Shown: positions 50,362-58,579 of the stretch, one piece after another | Numbering within the stretch: the first letter of the stretch is position 1 | Layout of the letters: each line of letters starts with the position of its first letter | NCBI RefSeq assembly: GCF_036226765.1 | Contig: NZ_CP109017.1 | Span: 434,001-498,000 of the forward strand | Source: Streptomyces sp. NBC_00670 | GTDB lineage: Bacteria; Actinomycetota; Actinomycetes; Streptomycetales; Streptomycetaceae | Length of the DNA: 64,000 nt | Reading direction: 5' to 3' | The notes under the pieces: model-generated | The model's database searches: none | Told to the model about the DNA's origin: nothing | The model's input: the letters and a program-made list of their open reading frames with translations, nothing else | Translations under genes and position numbers: made by a program

Positions 50362-50603
50362 AGCGGACGGTGGCCGGTCTGTGTCACCGGTGTTCGCGGA
50401 GGGTGTCGTCCACCGGGTCGCCGGGCTGACGTCGGGCAGCGAGCCGCCGCCGGAGACCTTGACCCGCTTCACCGAGCCGGGACACATGCGCAAACGCCGG
50501 CCGAGAACCGGGCAGCGCGTAGGGGAAGAGCGTGCGGCGGTCGGTGTGGCGTAGTACTCCTGGAAAGGCTCAACGCCGGTCTGTTGTCACCCAGGAGCTG
50601 TCG

Positions 50604-50951
50604 ATGACCGTTCGCCGTGTCGTACCCAATGTCCAGTCGGAAGCCGCGCGGGAGAGCCGGGAGTTCTACGACCTGCTCGGTTTCGAGGAGGTCATGAACC
50701 ACGGCTGGATCATGACGCTCGCGTCCCCGTCCAGTCCGACGGCGCAGATCAGCTTCATGACCAGTGACAGAACCGCACCGGTCACTCCCGACATGAGCGT
50801 CGAAGTGGATGACGTGGACGCGGCCTACGCGGCCATGCGGGAGAGCGGGGCGGAGATCGTTCACCCCCTGCAGGACGAGGAGTGGGGGGTGCGGCGGTTC
50901 TTCGTCCGTGACCCCAACGGCCGGGTGGTCAACGTACTGAGCCACCGCTGA
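50604..50951 (+). CDS. VOC family protein (glyoxalase-like)
   Basis: A 115-residue single VOC domain: 'VRRVVPNVQSEAARESREFYDLLGFEEVMNHGWIMTLAS', 'QISFMTSDRTA', 'PDMSVEVDDVDAAYAAMRESGAEIVHPLQDEEWGVRRFFVRDPNGRVVNVLSHR'. The last strand ends FVRDPNG as usual, but no complete His/Glu metal set is obvious. AGGAG lies 6 nt before the ATG. Stand-alone gene. The substrate is unknown. Confidence 0.88.
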   Translation: MTVRRVVPNVQSEAARESREFYDLLGFEEVMNHGWIMTLASPSSPTAQISFMTSDRTAPVTPDMSVEVDDVDAAYAAMRESGAEIVHPLQDEEWGVRRFFVRDPNGRVVNVLSHR

Positions 50952-51001
50952 CGGTCCTGGGGCGTCCGGTCGCCGGCGAGGCGCGACCTCGCCACCCCCT
51001 G

Positions 51002-51760
51002 TCAGCCCCGCGACCCGCTTGGCGGCTCCTGGCCGGCGCGTATGCGGCGATGGAGGTCCTCCAGCAGGTCACGCATGGCCATGCGGAAGAGCTCCGCCTG
51101 GTGTTCGCCGATGAAGGAGGTGTGCCCGAAGGCCTCCAGTACGACCATGCCGTGCATGTGCCCCCAGGCGCCGACGAGGAGAGCGGTCGCGGGGGGCGGC
51201 AGGGTTTCCGGGCCGTGCGGGATGAGGGGTTCCAGGTACGCCCGCAGAGTCGGCGAGAGCGCCCGGGTGTCGGCCGCGGCGAGTTGTGCCGTGGTGAACC
51301 CGTCGAACATCTCCCGCTGGAAGATCATGCTCAGTCGCCGCATCGCCTGGGTGGTCGGGCCCTCGGCGGGTGCCTCGTAGTGGCGCAGCGGTGCGCCGTA
51401 CAGCAGTTGGAACCGTTCGACGTGGGTGACGGCCCAGTTGCGGTAGCCCTCGGCGGCGGCCAGGAACCGCTGTGCGGCCGGTTCGTGGGCCGCCGCGGCG
51501 ACGGCCGCCGTCACGGCGTCGCCCAGGTCGTCGTACGCCTTGGCCACCAACGTCGTGACGAGGGCGTCCCGGTTCGGGAAGTAGTGGTAGAGCCCTTGCA
51601 CGGTCATGCCCAGGTCGCGGGCGACCGCTCGCAGGGACAGGGCGTGCGGCCCGTGCTCGGTGATCTGACGCTCGGCGGCGTCCACGATCTCCCGCATGGC
51701 GGCGGCTCGGCGTCGTTGACGCAGGGGCGGCAGCGCCGTCGCGGGCTTGTCGGCGAACAT
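51002..51760 (-). CDS. TetR family regulator (WHG-type C-terminal domain)
   Basis: A 252-residue repressor. HTH 'AAMREIVDAAERQITEHGPHALSLRAVARDLGMTVQGLYHYFPNRDALVTTLVAKAYDDL', then a C-terminal ligand domain with 'NWAVTHVERFQLLYGAP', typical of TetR proteins with the WHG domain. It is divergent from an MMPL exporter gene, with a perfect 17-nt palindrome between, so it probably represses that exporter. ATG 51760 lies 6 nt after a TAGGAT -10 box with no ribosome site, suggesting a leaderless mRNA. Confidence 0.9.
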   Translation of the reverse strand: MFADKPATALPPLRQRRRAAAMREIVDAAERQITEHGPHALSLRAVARDLGMTVQGLYHYFPNRDALVTTLVAKAYDDLGDAVTAAVAAAAHEPAAQRFLAAAEGYRNWAVTHVERFQLLYGAPLRHYEAPAEGPTTQAMRRLSMIFQREMFDGFTTAQLAAADTRALSPTLRAYLEPLIPHGPETLPPPATALLVGAWGHMHGMVVLEAFGHTSFIGEHQAELFRMAMRDLLEDLHRRIRAGQEPPSGSRG

Positions 51761-51766
51761 GCGGCG

Positions 51767-51772
51767 ATCCTA
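51767..51772 (-). promoter_or_regulatory. -10 box for leaderless TetR transcript
   Basis: Minus strand TAGGAT, 6 nt, then ATG 51760. TGACTC 16 nt further upstream is a weak -35 candidate. Confidence 0.4.
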
Positions 51773-51819
51773 AGGCGGTTGACGGGACGAGTCATCAAGG
51801 GACTGCACCCGTACGGAAA

Positions 51820-51836
51820 ACCTGACAGTGTCAGGT
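51820..51836. promoter_or_regulatory. TetR-type operator
   Basis: ACCTGACA-G-TGTCAGGT, a perfect 17-nt palindrome between the divergent TetR and MMPL genes, about 60 nt from the TetR start. It is the most probable binding site of that regulator. Confidence 0.7.
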
Positions 51837-52037
51837 AAATCTCCTTCTGCTCAAGAACGCGCTCCCTCATTAGCGTCGTTCCCAGCGGCGACGAGCGCGG
51901 CATCGCGCACCGTCCGCCGGGGCGAAGAGGGCGCTGCGACGCGTTCCGTCGGCTTCTCGTCCGGCCGGCCGCCGCCTCTCGTCCTTCCCCCCGCCCTCGA
52001 AAAGCCCCTTTTCGAAAGACCCGAAGGAGATCCACTC

Positions 52038-54281
52038 GTGTTCGAACGTTTGGCCGATTTGGCGATCCGCCGGTCCAGACTGGTGTTGCTCGTGGCCGCC
52101 CTGGCCGTGGCGCTGATGGGCGTGGTGGGCGCCGGCGCCTTCGACAAGCTGAAGGGGGGCGGCTTCGACGACCCCGCCTCCGGCTCCACGCGCGCGGCGA
52201 ACGTCATCGCCGACAAGTTCGACGGCGAGACCAACCTCGTCCTGCTGATCCGCTCTCCCGACGGCCGCATCGACACCCCCGCCGCCGAGGAGGACGGCCG
52301 GGCCCTGGTCGCCGAGCTCAAGAAGGACGAGCGGCTCGGCAACGTCGTCTCCTTCTGGGGAACGAAGAGCCCCGACCTGCGCTCCGAGGACCACCGCGAA
52401 GCCCTGGTACTCGCCCACGTGAAGGGAGACACCACCGAACAGCGGGAGAGCGCCCTCGCGATCCTGGACACCTACAGCGGCTCCTACAAGGACACCCTCA
52501 CCGTCCGGGCCGGAGGAGGCGCGGCCGTGGGAGCCGACCTGTCGAACCAGGTGGTCGAGGATCTGGTCCTCGCCGAGGCGATCGCCGTACCGCTGACCCT
52601 TGTCCTGCTCCTGTTCGTCTTCGGCAGTGTCGTCGCGGCGCTGCTGCCGCTCGTCATCGCCGTCATCGCCATCACCGGCTCGTTCGCCCAGCTCTTCCTG
52701 CTCGGCAGTGTCACCGACGTGGCCGACACCGCGACCAACCTCATCACCGCCCTGGGCCTCGGACTGGGCATCGACTACGCCCTGTTGATGGTCAACCGCT
52801 TCCGGGAGCAGCTCGCGGCCGGTGTGAGCGTGGAGGATGCCGTCCGGCGGACGGTGCACACCGCGGGCCGCACCATCGCCTTCTCCGCGGCGACCGTCGC
52901 CGCGGCTCTGGCGACCCTCATGGTGTTCCCGCAGTACTTCCTGCGCTCGTTCGGCTTCTCCGGGGTCGGCGTCGTCGCCATCGCCGCCCTGAGCACCCTG
53001 TTCGTGATGCCGGCCCTGCTGAAGACTCTGGGGCACCGGGTCAACGGCGGGCGGATGCCGTGGGCGAAGGGACGCCGGTCCGAGGCGCGGGCGTCCCGGT
53101 GGGGGCGGCTGGCGCACACCGTCATGCGGCGGCCCGTGCTCACCGCGGTGCCGGTCGTGGCGGTGCTGCTGCTGGCGGCGAGCCCCCTGCTGAACATCAC
53201 CTTCGGAACGACGGACGAACGCGTACTGCCCAAGGACGCCGAGAGCCGCCAGGTCTCGCAGATCCTGCGGGAGGACTTCGGCGGCAGCGAGGACGCGGCC
53301 CTCTTCATCGCCCTCGACACCTCCGTGGCCAAGGCCCCGCTGGCCTTGTACGCGGAGCGACTGGCCGCGCTCAAGGGCGTCGAGCGGGTCGAGAGCAGCG
53401 TCGGCGTCTACAGCGCGGGGCGGCCCGTCACGTCCGGCCCGGCCGACTCCGCCCTTGGCCGGCCCGACGCACAGCGGATCAGTGTGGTGAGCAGCCTGAC
53501 GCCGAAGTCGGAGGCGGCCGAGAAGCTGGTCGAGCGGGTGCGCGCGGTGCCGCCGCCCCCGGGGACGGCCCCCCTGGTCGGCGGGAACGACGCCGTACTC
53601 GTCGACGCCAAGGGATCCATCGCCGACAGACTCCCGCTGGCCGTGACCCTGGTCGTCCTCAGCACCTTCCTGCTGCTCTTCCTCTTCACCGGCAGCATCG
53701 TGCAGCCGTTGCGCGCGCTGGTCCTCAACCTGATCAGCCTGGGTGCCACCCTCGGCGTGATGACGTGGATCTTCCAGGACGGCCACCTCTCCTCGCTGCT
53801 CGGCTTCACCGCCCAGCCGATGGAGCTGTCGATGACCGTGCTGATGTTCTGCATCGGCTTCGGCCTCTCGATGGACTACGAGGTCTTCGTCACCAGCCGG
53901 ATCAAGGAACTTCACGACCAGGGAGCGGACAACGAGACCGCGGTCGTCAGCGGCCTCGGCCACACCGGGCGCATCGTCAGCGCGGCCGCCTTCCTGCTCG
54001 CGGTGAGCTTCTTCGCCTTCGGCACCTCCAAACTCAGCTTCATCCAGATGTTCGGCCTCGGCAGCGGACTGGCCATCCTCATCGACGCCCTCGCCGTCCG
54101 CGGCGTGCTCGTGCCCGCCGCGATGCGTCTGCTGGGGAACACGGCCTGGTACGCGCCCGGCTTCCTGCGCAGGTTCCACGCACGGTACGGCCTCAGCGAA
54201 GGGGGCCCCGCCGAGCCGAGGCCCACCCACGGATCACCGGCAGCCACAGAGGCCGACACGAAGGAGTCGACGACGGTCTGA
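52038..54281 (+). CDS. MMPL family RND-type transporter, TetR-linked
   Basis: A 747-residue exporter with the two-half MMPL layout: N-terminal TM (MFERLADLAIRRSRLVLLVAAL), outer domain, TM2-6 with 'ALGLGLGIDYALLMVNRFREQLAAG', a second outer domain from about 390, then 'MTVLMFCIGFGLSMDYEVFVTSRIKELHDQG' and 'FFAFGTSKLSFIQMFGLGSGLAILIDA'. The paired GIDY and SMDY Asp-Tyr motifs are the proton-relay residues. GAAGGAGA precedes GTG 52038. The divergent TetR and operator suggest induction by an exported toxic or lipid-like compound. Confidence 0.93.
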   Translation: MFERLADLAIRRSRLVLLVAALAVALMGVVGAGAFDKLKGGGFDDPASGSTRAANVIADKFDGETNLVLLIRSPDGRIDTPAAEEDGRALVAELKKDERLGNVVSFWGTKSPDLRSEDHREALVLAHVKGDTTEQRESALAILDTYSGSYKDTLTVRAGGGAAVGADLSNQVVEDLVLAEAIAVPLTLVLLLFVFGSVVAALLPLVIAVIAITGSFAQLFLLGSVTDVADTATNLITALGLGLGIDYALLMVNRFREQLAAGVSVEDAVRRTVHTAGRTIAFSAATVAAALATLMVFPQYFLRSFGFSGVGVVAIAALSTLFVMPALLKTLGHRVNGGRMPWAKGRRSEARASRWGRLAHTVMRRPVLTAVPVVAVLLLAASPLLNITFGTTDERVLPKDAESRQVSQILREDFGGSEDAALFIALDTSVAKAPLALYAERLAALKGVERVESSVGVYSAGRPVTSGPADSALGRPDAQRISVVSSLTPKSEAAEKLVERVRAVPPPPGTAPLVGGNDAVLVDAKGSIADRLPLAVTLVVLSTFLLLFLFTGSIVQPLRALVLNLISLGATLGVMTWIFQDGHLSSLLGFTAQPMELSMTVLMFCIGFGLSMDYEVFVTSRIKELHDQGADNETAVVSGLGHTGRIVSAAAFLLAVSFFAFGTSKLSFIQMFGLGSGLAILIDALAVRGVLVPAAMRLLGNTAWYAPGFLRRFHARYGLSEGGPAEPRPTHGSPAATEADTKESTTV

Positions 54282-54413
54282 CCGCCCGTCCACCCCTCGC
54301 AACCCGTGCACGGCGTACGCGGTACCCCGCCCCCGGCCCTGCCCCGTCCCCCCTCGAACCTCGACGGCGGCAGCGCTGGGGGCCGGACGGCCGACGGGTC
54401 GTACCTGCGGCTT

Positions 54414-54836
54414 CTACTCCTCGCGGCTGAGGGTTTGGACGTTCCCGCGATCGGGGTTGCCCACGCCGCGCCGCATCTTCGGATGTTCCTTCGAGCCGCC
54501 GAATTTCCACGGGTTGCCGTCGCAGACGGTGGTCCACAACGAGTTCGCCGCCTCGTCGTCGGGGTACACGCCCCACTCGCCGGTGCCGCTGCACGACGAC
54601 ACCTTGTCGCCGTCGTTGTCGTACACCGCGAGGTCGGTCACGACAACGGTGCCGTCCTCCTCGAAGCGCAGGGTCCCGGCATCGCCCCCGGTCCAGGTGC
54701 CCGCGATGTCCGCCCGAGCCAGTTCCTGCTGCTCCCACACGTCGCATCCCGTGGCCAGCATCAACACCGCGGCCGCGACCGCCGGAACCACCCCACGCAC
54801 CCCCGCCGCGGCGACTCGCCCTCGTCCCTCACGCAT
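54414..54836 (-). CDS. Small putative lipoprotein
   Basis: A 140-residue exported protein. Signal peptide with lipobox LATGC (Cys31). The mature part of about 110 residues reads 'ARADIAGTWTGGDAGTLRFEEDGTVVVTDLAVYD' and 'SGTGEWGVYPDDE', a lipocalin-like or 'DxxGTWxGxxGGTLxFxxDGT' beta-barrel pattern common to small actinobacterial lipoproteins. GGGGGAG lies 2 nt before the ATG, closer than usual. A 14-nt palindrome lies about 75 nt upstream. The function is unknown. Confidence 0.72.
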   Translation of the reverse strand: MREGRGRVAAAGVRGVVPAVAAAVLMLATGCDVWEQQELARADIAGTWTGGDAGTLRFEEDGTVVVTDLAVYDNDGDKVSSCSGTGEWGVYPDDEAANSLWTTVCDGNPWKFGGSKEHPKMRRGVGNPDRGNVQTLSREE

Positions 54837-54910
54837 GACTCCCCCTCGCCTACGTCACACCCCGACCGACTCGCGCGCCGGATCGGCGAGCGCTCACGAT
54901 GCCACGGAAT

Positions 54911-54924
54911 TTGAACAAGTTCAA
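54911..54924. promoter_or_regulatory. 14-nt palindrome, candidate operator
   Basis: TTGAAC-AA-GTTCAA in an AT-richer patch upstream of the lipoprotein gene. A repressor site is possible. No regulator gene adjoins it. Confidence 0.35.
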
Positions 54925-54972
54925 TTCTGCTCGGCAGTCGGTGGAGGCCGCGGCGGACCCGGTGCCGGGGTC

Positions 54973-55047
54973 TCAGCCGACGACGACCTCCTCCTCCTCG
55001 GAACAGGAGATCGTGTTGCGTGGAAGACCGTCGGGGGTCGGGTCCAC
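54973..55047 (-). CDS. Possible 24-aa micro-ORF after the GNAT gene
   Basis: From GTG 55047 the frame encodes a short acidic peptide containing PRNTISCSEEEEVVVG and ending at TGA 54973, 28 nt after the GNAT stop. There is one Cys and a run of four Glu. No ribosome site is evident, so it may simply be chance. Confidence 0.15.
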   Translation of the reverse strand: MDPTPDGLPRNTISCSEEEEVVVG

Positions 55048-55074
55048 CGGCAGGCACCGTGAAGGTGACTGGGC

Positions 55075-55564
55075 CTACGCGAGTTCCTTCCGCATCAATG
55101 TGCACACGGTTTCGTAGCGGCGCAGCGATCCGTCGGGGGTTTGCTCCTCCCACGCGTCCGGCTGACGGTCGTACGCGACATATCCCAGCCGTTCGTACAG
55201 TGCTCGCGCCCGGGGGGTTGTTCTCCTCCACACCCAGCTCGGCCCGCCGCAGACCGCGGTTCCTGATCCGCGCTTCCGCGGCTCCGACGAGGAACGTGCC
55301 GATCCCGCACGATTGCAATGCGGGGTGGACCGCCAGCTGCCACAAGGTGCCGACACCCTCCTTGACCCGGTAGTCGACGCCACCCTTCGCCACAGGGATG
55401 TTCGTCGCGGCGCAGACCGCGAGGTAGTCGACCTCACCGGTCCGGGCACGCTCCAACTGCTCGGCGACGCGGGTCAGATGATGCTCCGAGCCTGCCCACC
55501 CGCACGACGCCAGGTCCGCATGGACCAAGTCACGGGCCGACAGCTTCAACACAACGTCAGTCAT
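55075..55564 (-). pseudogene. GNAT acetyltransferase, frameshifted
   Basis: The N-terminal frame from ATG 55564 (GGAGG 8 nt upstream) reads 'MTDVVLKLSARDLVHADLAS' and runs through the acetyl-CoA motif 'GTLWQLAVHPALQSCGIGTFLVGAAEARIRNRGLRRAELGVEENNP'. The proper ending 'RALYERLGYVAYDRQPDAWEE...ETVCTLMRKELA' lies in the next frame. Removing one C from the C6 run at 55212-55217 (G6 on the plus strand) restores a continuous 162-residue protein. Either a real loss, a phase-variable tract or a base-call error. Confidence 0.8.
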
Positions 55565-55599
55565 CCTGAGTACCTCCGGCGAGCCAGCATCCACGTCGA

Positions 55600-56400
55600 T
55601 CAGAGGGTGTGCAAAGCCGTTTTCTCATCCCGCGCTCCTGGCCCGGAGCGCGACGGCCGGCCTGAGTCGGGCTCGATGTCCCCGAGGATCGCGTTGTGCC
55701 CGTACAGGCGGACGCCGAGGGCGTAGTCGTCCTCGCACAGCCCGAGGGTCTGCGCGACGCACCCGGCCAGGATGGTGCGCAGCATCGCGGCCCACCGGTC
55801 GATGTGGGCCGCGATGTACGGGTCGCGGATGCCGGCGAACGACACGGTCTCGTCGCCGGTGACGCGCGCGCCCTCCAGCTTGATCGTGTGCGGGTGGGCG
55901 GGCTCGAAGCGGGATCCCTCCACCCGGACCCGGCGTTCGTCGAGGGCGGTGTGGACGGCGTCGGAGACGTCGAGGGGGCCCACGGGCGGCAGCGGCCGGA
56001 CGCGCCCGGCGGCGAGCTGTTCCTCGAGGAAGGAGGGATCCTGTTCGCTGCAGATCCGGGCGATCCTCGGATCCAGGCCCGTTTCCGGCAGGATCTCCTC
56101 GGCTGTGCCGGCCACCCGGTCGACCCCGGAGTCGGTGCCGCTGGTGCCGCAGGAGCCGATGACCAGGGGAATGCCGGCACGGGCGGCCGCGTCCAGGAGG
56201 ATGCGCAGGTCTCGGACCACGGCCGCGGCGGTGGTCCTGGCCGTGCCGGTGCCCAGGTAGTGGGGGCCGGAGTCGGTGGAGGCCCCGTGGACGGCTATGA
56301 CATGGGGGTTGAGCGTCAGGCCGCGTTCGACGGTCGCCGGATCGAAGCCGGCGCCGAGCATGCCGGCGGGTACCAGGATGCCGACCTTGCTCGGCGGCAT
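55600..56400 (-). CDS. AtuA-like (DUF1446, acyclic terpene utilisation) protein, C-terminally truncated
   Basis: A 266-residue protein beginning 'MPPSKVGILVPAGMLGAGFDPATVERGL', then 'IAVHGASTDSGPHYLGTGTARTTAAAVVRDLRILLDAAARAGIPLVIGSCGTSG', and 'LEGARVTGDETVSFAGIRDPYIAAHIDRW'. I place it with the AtuA/DUF1446 family, whose members have about 440 residues. After 'LGVRLYGHNAILGDIEPDSGRP' the expected C-terminal half is missing and is replaced by 19 unrelated residues. Its ATG overlaps an upstream stop (TGATG), so it was once in an operon. Probably non-functional. Confidence 0.6.
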   Translation of the reverse strand: MPPSKVGILVPAGMLGAGFDPATVERGLTLNPHVIAVHGASTDSGPHYLGTGTARTTAAAVVRDLRILLDAAARAGIPLVIGSCGTSGTDSGVDRVAGTAEEILPETGLDPRIARICSEQDPSFLEEQLAAGRVRPLPPVGPLDVSDAVHTALDERRVRVEGSRFEPAHPHTIKLEGARVTGDETVSFAGIRDPYIAAHIDRWAAMLRTILAGCVAQTLGLCEDDYALGVRLYGHNAILGDIEPDSGRPSRSGPGARDEKTALHTL

Positions 56401-56582
56401 CAGTGGACGGGGGTATGGCGGTTCTCGAACGCCCGGCTGAGGGGCTTCATCCGCTGCTCGTCGGTATTGGTGTGGTCGGCCGGTGGGCGGTCCGCCGCGG
56501 CTACGCGGCGGGCCACGGTCTCCACGCCTTCGCGCCGCGTGCGGGAGGCCGGTCCGCGCTCACCCGGGAGCCGGCCGAACAC
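56400..56582 (-). pseudogene. 3' remnant of an upstream operon gene
   Basis: An open frame ending '..TNTDEQRMKPLSRAFENRHTPVH' whose TGA overlaps the ATG of the AtuA-like gene. The start-stop overlap suggests a genuine former gene end. Upstream of about 56500 the frame is Arg/Ala noise and no start with a ribosome site exists. I do not recognise the family. Confidence 0.3.
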
Positions 56583-56602
56583 GACCGGCGCCCAAGGGTC
56601 GG

Positions 56603-56965
56603 TTACTGGACGCCGCCGGCGCCGGCCAGGCGGGAGGCCTGCCTGCCGGGTTCCCGCACGCGGTCGCTCTCGCTCTGCACGAGCAGGGAGAGCAGTGCGG
56701 CCACCGTCAGACCCGCTTCCGCCGGATGACGGAGCACCTTGTCCGGCTGGATGCGGTAGGTGTTGCTGCGGCCGTCACGGGTGTGGGAGAGGTACCCGTC
56801 CTGTTCCAGGTCGGAGATGATCCGCTGGACGGCACGCTCGGTGAGCCGGCAGTGGGCGGCGATGTCGCGGATCCGGACGTTCGGGTTGTCGGCGATGGCC
56901 GCCAGCACCCGCGCGTGATTGGTGACGAACGTCCATCCGACGTGAGACCCAGACACTTCAACCAT
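56603..56965 (-). CDS. Winged-helix DNA-binding protein
   Basis: A 120-residue regulator with a MarR/ArsR-like winged helix: 'GWTFVTNHARVLAAIADNPNVRIRDIAAHCRLTERAVQRIISDLEQDGYLSHTRDGRSNTYRIQPDKVLRHP', followed by a helix 'AGLTVAALLSLLVQSESDRVREPG'. ATG 56965 is chosen because a TAGAAT -10 box lies 7 nt upstream with no ribosome site (leaderless). Earlier in-frame starts lie inside or before this promoter. It is divergent from the STAS gene, about 110 nt away, so it may control it. The ligand is unknown. Confidence 0.82.
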   Translation of the reverse strand: MVEVSGSHVGWTFVTNHARVLAAIADNPNVRIRDIAAHCRLTERAVQRIISDLEQDGYLSHTRDGRSNTYRIQPDKVLRHPAEAGLTVAALLSLLVQSESDRVREPGRQASRLAGAGGVQ

Positions 56966-56972
56966 GCGCAGC

Positions 56973-56978
56973 ATTCTA
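56973..56978 (-). promoter_or_regulatory. -10 box for leaderless winged-helix gene transcript
   Basis: Minus strand TAGAAT, 7 nt, then ATG 56965. The -35 is poor (AGGCAA about 17 nt upstream). Confidence 0.5.
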
Positions 56979-57077
56979 CTGACCGCCGCACCCATTTGCC
57001 TGACACTCGATACATGACATACTTTTCCCGTAACGGATGACAGTAACTGGCCGGGGGCATCTCAGAAGGGACCGAAG

Positions 57078-57461
57078 GTGTCTGTGGGCGAAGCGGTAGC
57101 GGCAGGTCAGGGCGGCCCGGCAGGGAACCGGCCGCACGCCCTGGACCACGCGGGGGCGCGCGTGTACGAGTGGTGCGGCGCCCAAGTGGTCGACGCACGG
57201 GGCTTCTACGACATGTCCTCCATAGGGCCCCTGGCGGACGCGCTGGTCGCCGCTGCCGCCGAGCGGACGAAGGTGGTCCTGGACGCCTCCGGCATCACCT
57301 TCGCGGACTCGGCACTCCTGAACCTGCTGATCCTCACCCACCAGAGGACCGACCTCCGCGTGGCCGCACCCCCGCAGCAGCTCATACGGCTGTTGCAACT
57401 CACCGGGGTAGACACCGTGCTGAAGGTGCGGGAGACGGTGGAAGAGGCCGCCGCTCTGTGA
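57078..57461 (+). CDS. STAS domain anti-sigma factor antagonist-like protein
   Basis: A 127-residue cytoplasmic protein with an anti-anti-sigma fold: 'GFYDMSSIGPLADALVAAAAERTKVVLDASGITFADSALLNLLILTHQ', with Ser78 at the position phosphorylated by anti-sigma kinases, then 'DLRVAAPPQQLIRLLQLTGVDTVLKV'. Such proteins release sigma-B-like factors during stress. No partner kinase is adjacent. GTG 57078 follows GAAGGG by about 7 nt, and GTG 57084 is also possible. It is upstream of a DUF5133 gene on the same strand. Confidence 0.88.
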   Translation: MSVGEAVAAGQGGPAGNRPHALDHAGARVYEWCGAQVVDARGFYDMSSIGPLADALVAAAAERTKVVLDASGITFADSALLNLLILTHQRTDLRVAAPPQQLIRLLQLTGVDTVLKVRETVEEAAAL

Positions 57462-57601
57462 CGAGGTCCCGGACCGCCACGGCACGCCTCGCCGCGGCCG
57501 ACGAGGAGGCGTGTCCCACGCGCGGGAGGCGAGGGACCGTCCGGTTTGCCACCGTCGACGCCGGGCATTCGACGTATCGACTCGAGGGGAGAGGTAACAC
57601 C

Positions 57602-57844
57602 ATGATCCTTCCGGCGGAGAAGGAGCTGCGCACGGTGTTGGCGCGGTTCGCCCAGGCGCGTATCGAACACGATGTGCGCCCCACCGGCCACACCAGCAGG
57701 ACCCTGGAGGACACCGCATACACCCTGTGCGTGATGACTGGGGCCCGCACCGTCGAGCAGGCACTGCGCACGGCGGACACCCTGCTCGAGCACTACGCGG
57801 CCCATGCCGGCGTCTCCCGCGAGGACGAGACGCTCGCCGCCTAG
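57602..57844 (+). CDS. DUF5133 domain protein
   Basis: An 80-residue protein matching the Streptomyces-specific DUF5133: 'MILPAEKELRTVLARFAQARIEH', then the signature 'RTLEDTAYTLCVMTGARTVEQALRTADTLLEHY'. Helical, no membrane segment. The family is often found beside STAS or anti-sigma genes, as here, 140 nt upstream. A GAGGGGAGAGG ribosome region precedes ATG 57602. The function is unknown. Confidence 0.85.
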   Translation: MILPAEKELRTVLARFAQARIEHDVRPTGHTSRTLEDTAYTLCVMTGARTVEQALRTADTLLEHYAAHAGVSREDETLAA

Positions 57845-57934
57845 GGCGCTTCCGGTTGCCTCGACGAGTGGCGAGGCCGTGTCGGCCGATGCGGGCCGCG
57901 GTGACGGTGGAGGCTACCGCCCGCGGGGGCGGGT

Positions 57935-58579
57935 TCAGCCCTGCAGGTAGGCGAGGACGGCCAGGACGCGGCGGTTGTTGTCCGCGGAGGGGTCAAGGCC
58001 GAGTTTGGTGAAGAGGTTGGAGCTGTGTTTGCTGACGGTCTTCTCGCTGACGAACATGCGGCTGGCGATGGCGGCGTTGGAGCGGCCCTGGGCCATCAGG
58101 GAGAGCACCTCGTGCTCGCGCGGGGTCAGCTGTCGCAGGAGGGGATCTGCCGAGCGGTGGGTGAAAAGGGCCCTGACCACCTCGGGGTCCAACACCGTGC
58201 TGCCGGCGGCGACCTGCCGGACGCTCGCCACGAATTGGCCGACGTTCATGACCCGCTCCTTCAGCAGGTATCCCGTCGCCCCGGCTCGGTGTGACATCAG
58301 TTCCCTGGCGTAGAGCTGTTCGACGTACTGCGAGAGCACCACGACGGGCAGATCGGGGAGGTACGTGCGTACGTCGATGACGGCGCGCAGACCCTCGTCG
58401 GTGAAGGTCGGCGGCAACCGCACGTCGACGATCGCGATGTCGGACCGCTGGGTCGTCAGCGCCCTGATCAGGGACGGGCCGTTGTCGACGGCGCCGACGA
58501 CTTCGAAGCCGTTGGCCTGGAGAATCCGTATCAGACCTTCACGAAGCAGGGTGAGATCTTCGGCTATGACGACGCGCAC
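57935..58579 (-). CDS. NarL/LuxR-type response regulator
   Basis: A 214-residue two-component regulator. Receiver domain 'MRVVIAEDLTLLREGLIRILQANGFEVVG' with phospho-acceptor Asp52 in IAIVDVRLPP, switch Ser in 'VVVLSQYVEQLYA' and Lys in 'GYLLKERV'. C-terminal LuxR HTH 'LTPREHEVLSLMAQGRSNAAIASRMFVSEKTVSKHSSNLFTKLGL'. GTG 58579 follows AAGGATG by 8 nt. It overlaps the end of the sensor kinase gene by 16 nt. Since that kinase is frameshifted, the regulator may be orphaned. Confidence 0.92.
   Translation of the reverse strand: MRVVIAEDLTLLREGLIRILQANGFEVVGAVDNGPSLIRALTTQRSDIAIVDVRLPPTFTDEGLRAVIDVRTYLPDLPVVVLSQYVEQLYARELMSHRAGATGYLLKERVMNVGQFVASVRQVAAGSTVLDPEVVRALFTHRSADPLLRQLTPREHEVLSLMAQGRSNAAIASRMFVSEKTVSKHSSNLFTKLGLDPSADNNRRVLAVLAYLQG

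Noticed and set aside
50390..50540. Additional gene remnant in the gap before the second VOC gene
   Set aside because: A short frame looks protein-like but I could not match it to a family, so it is only mentioned with the terminator entry.
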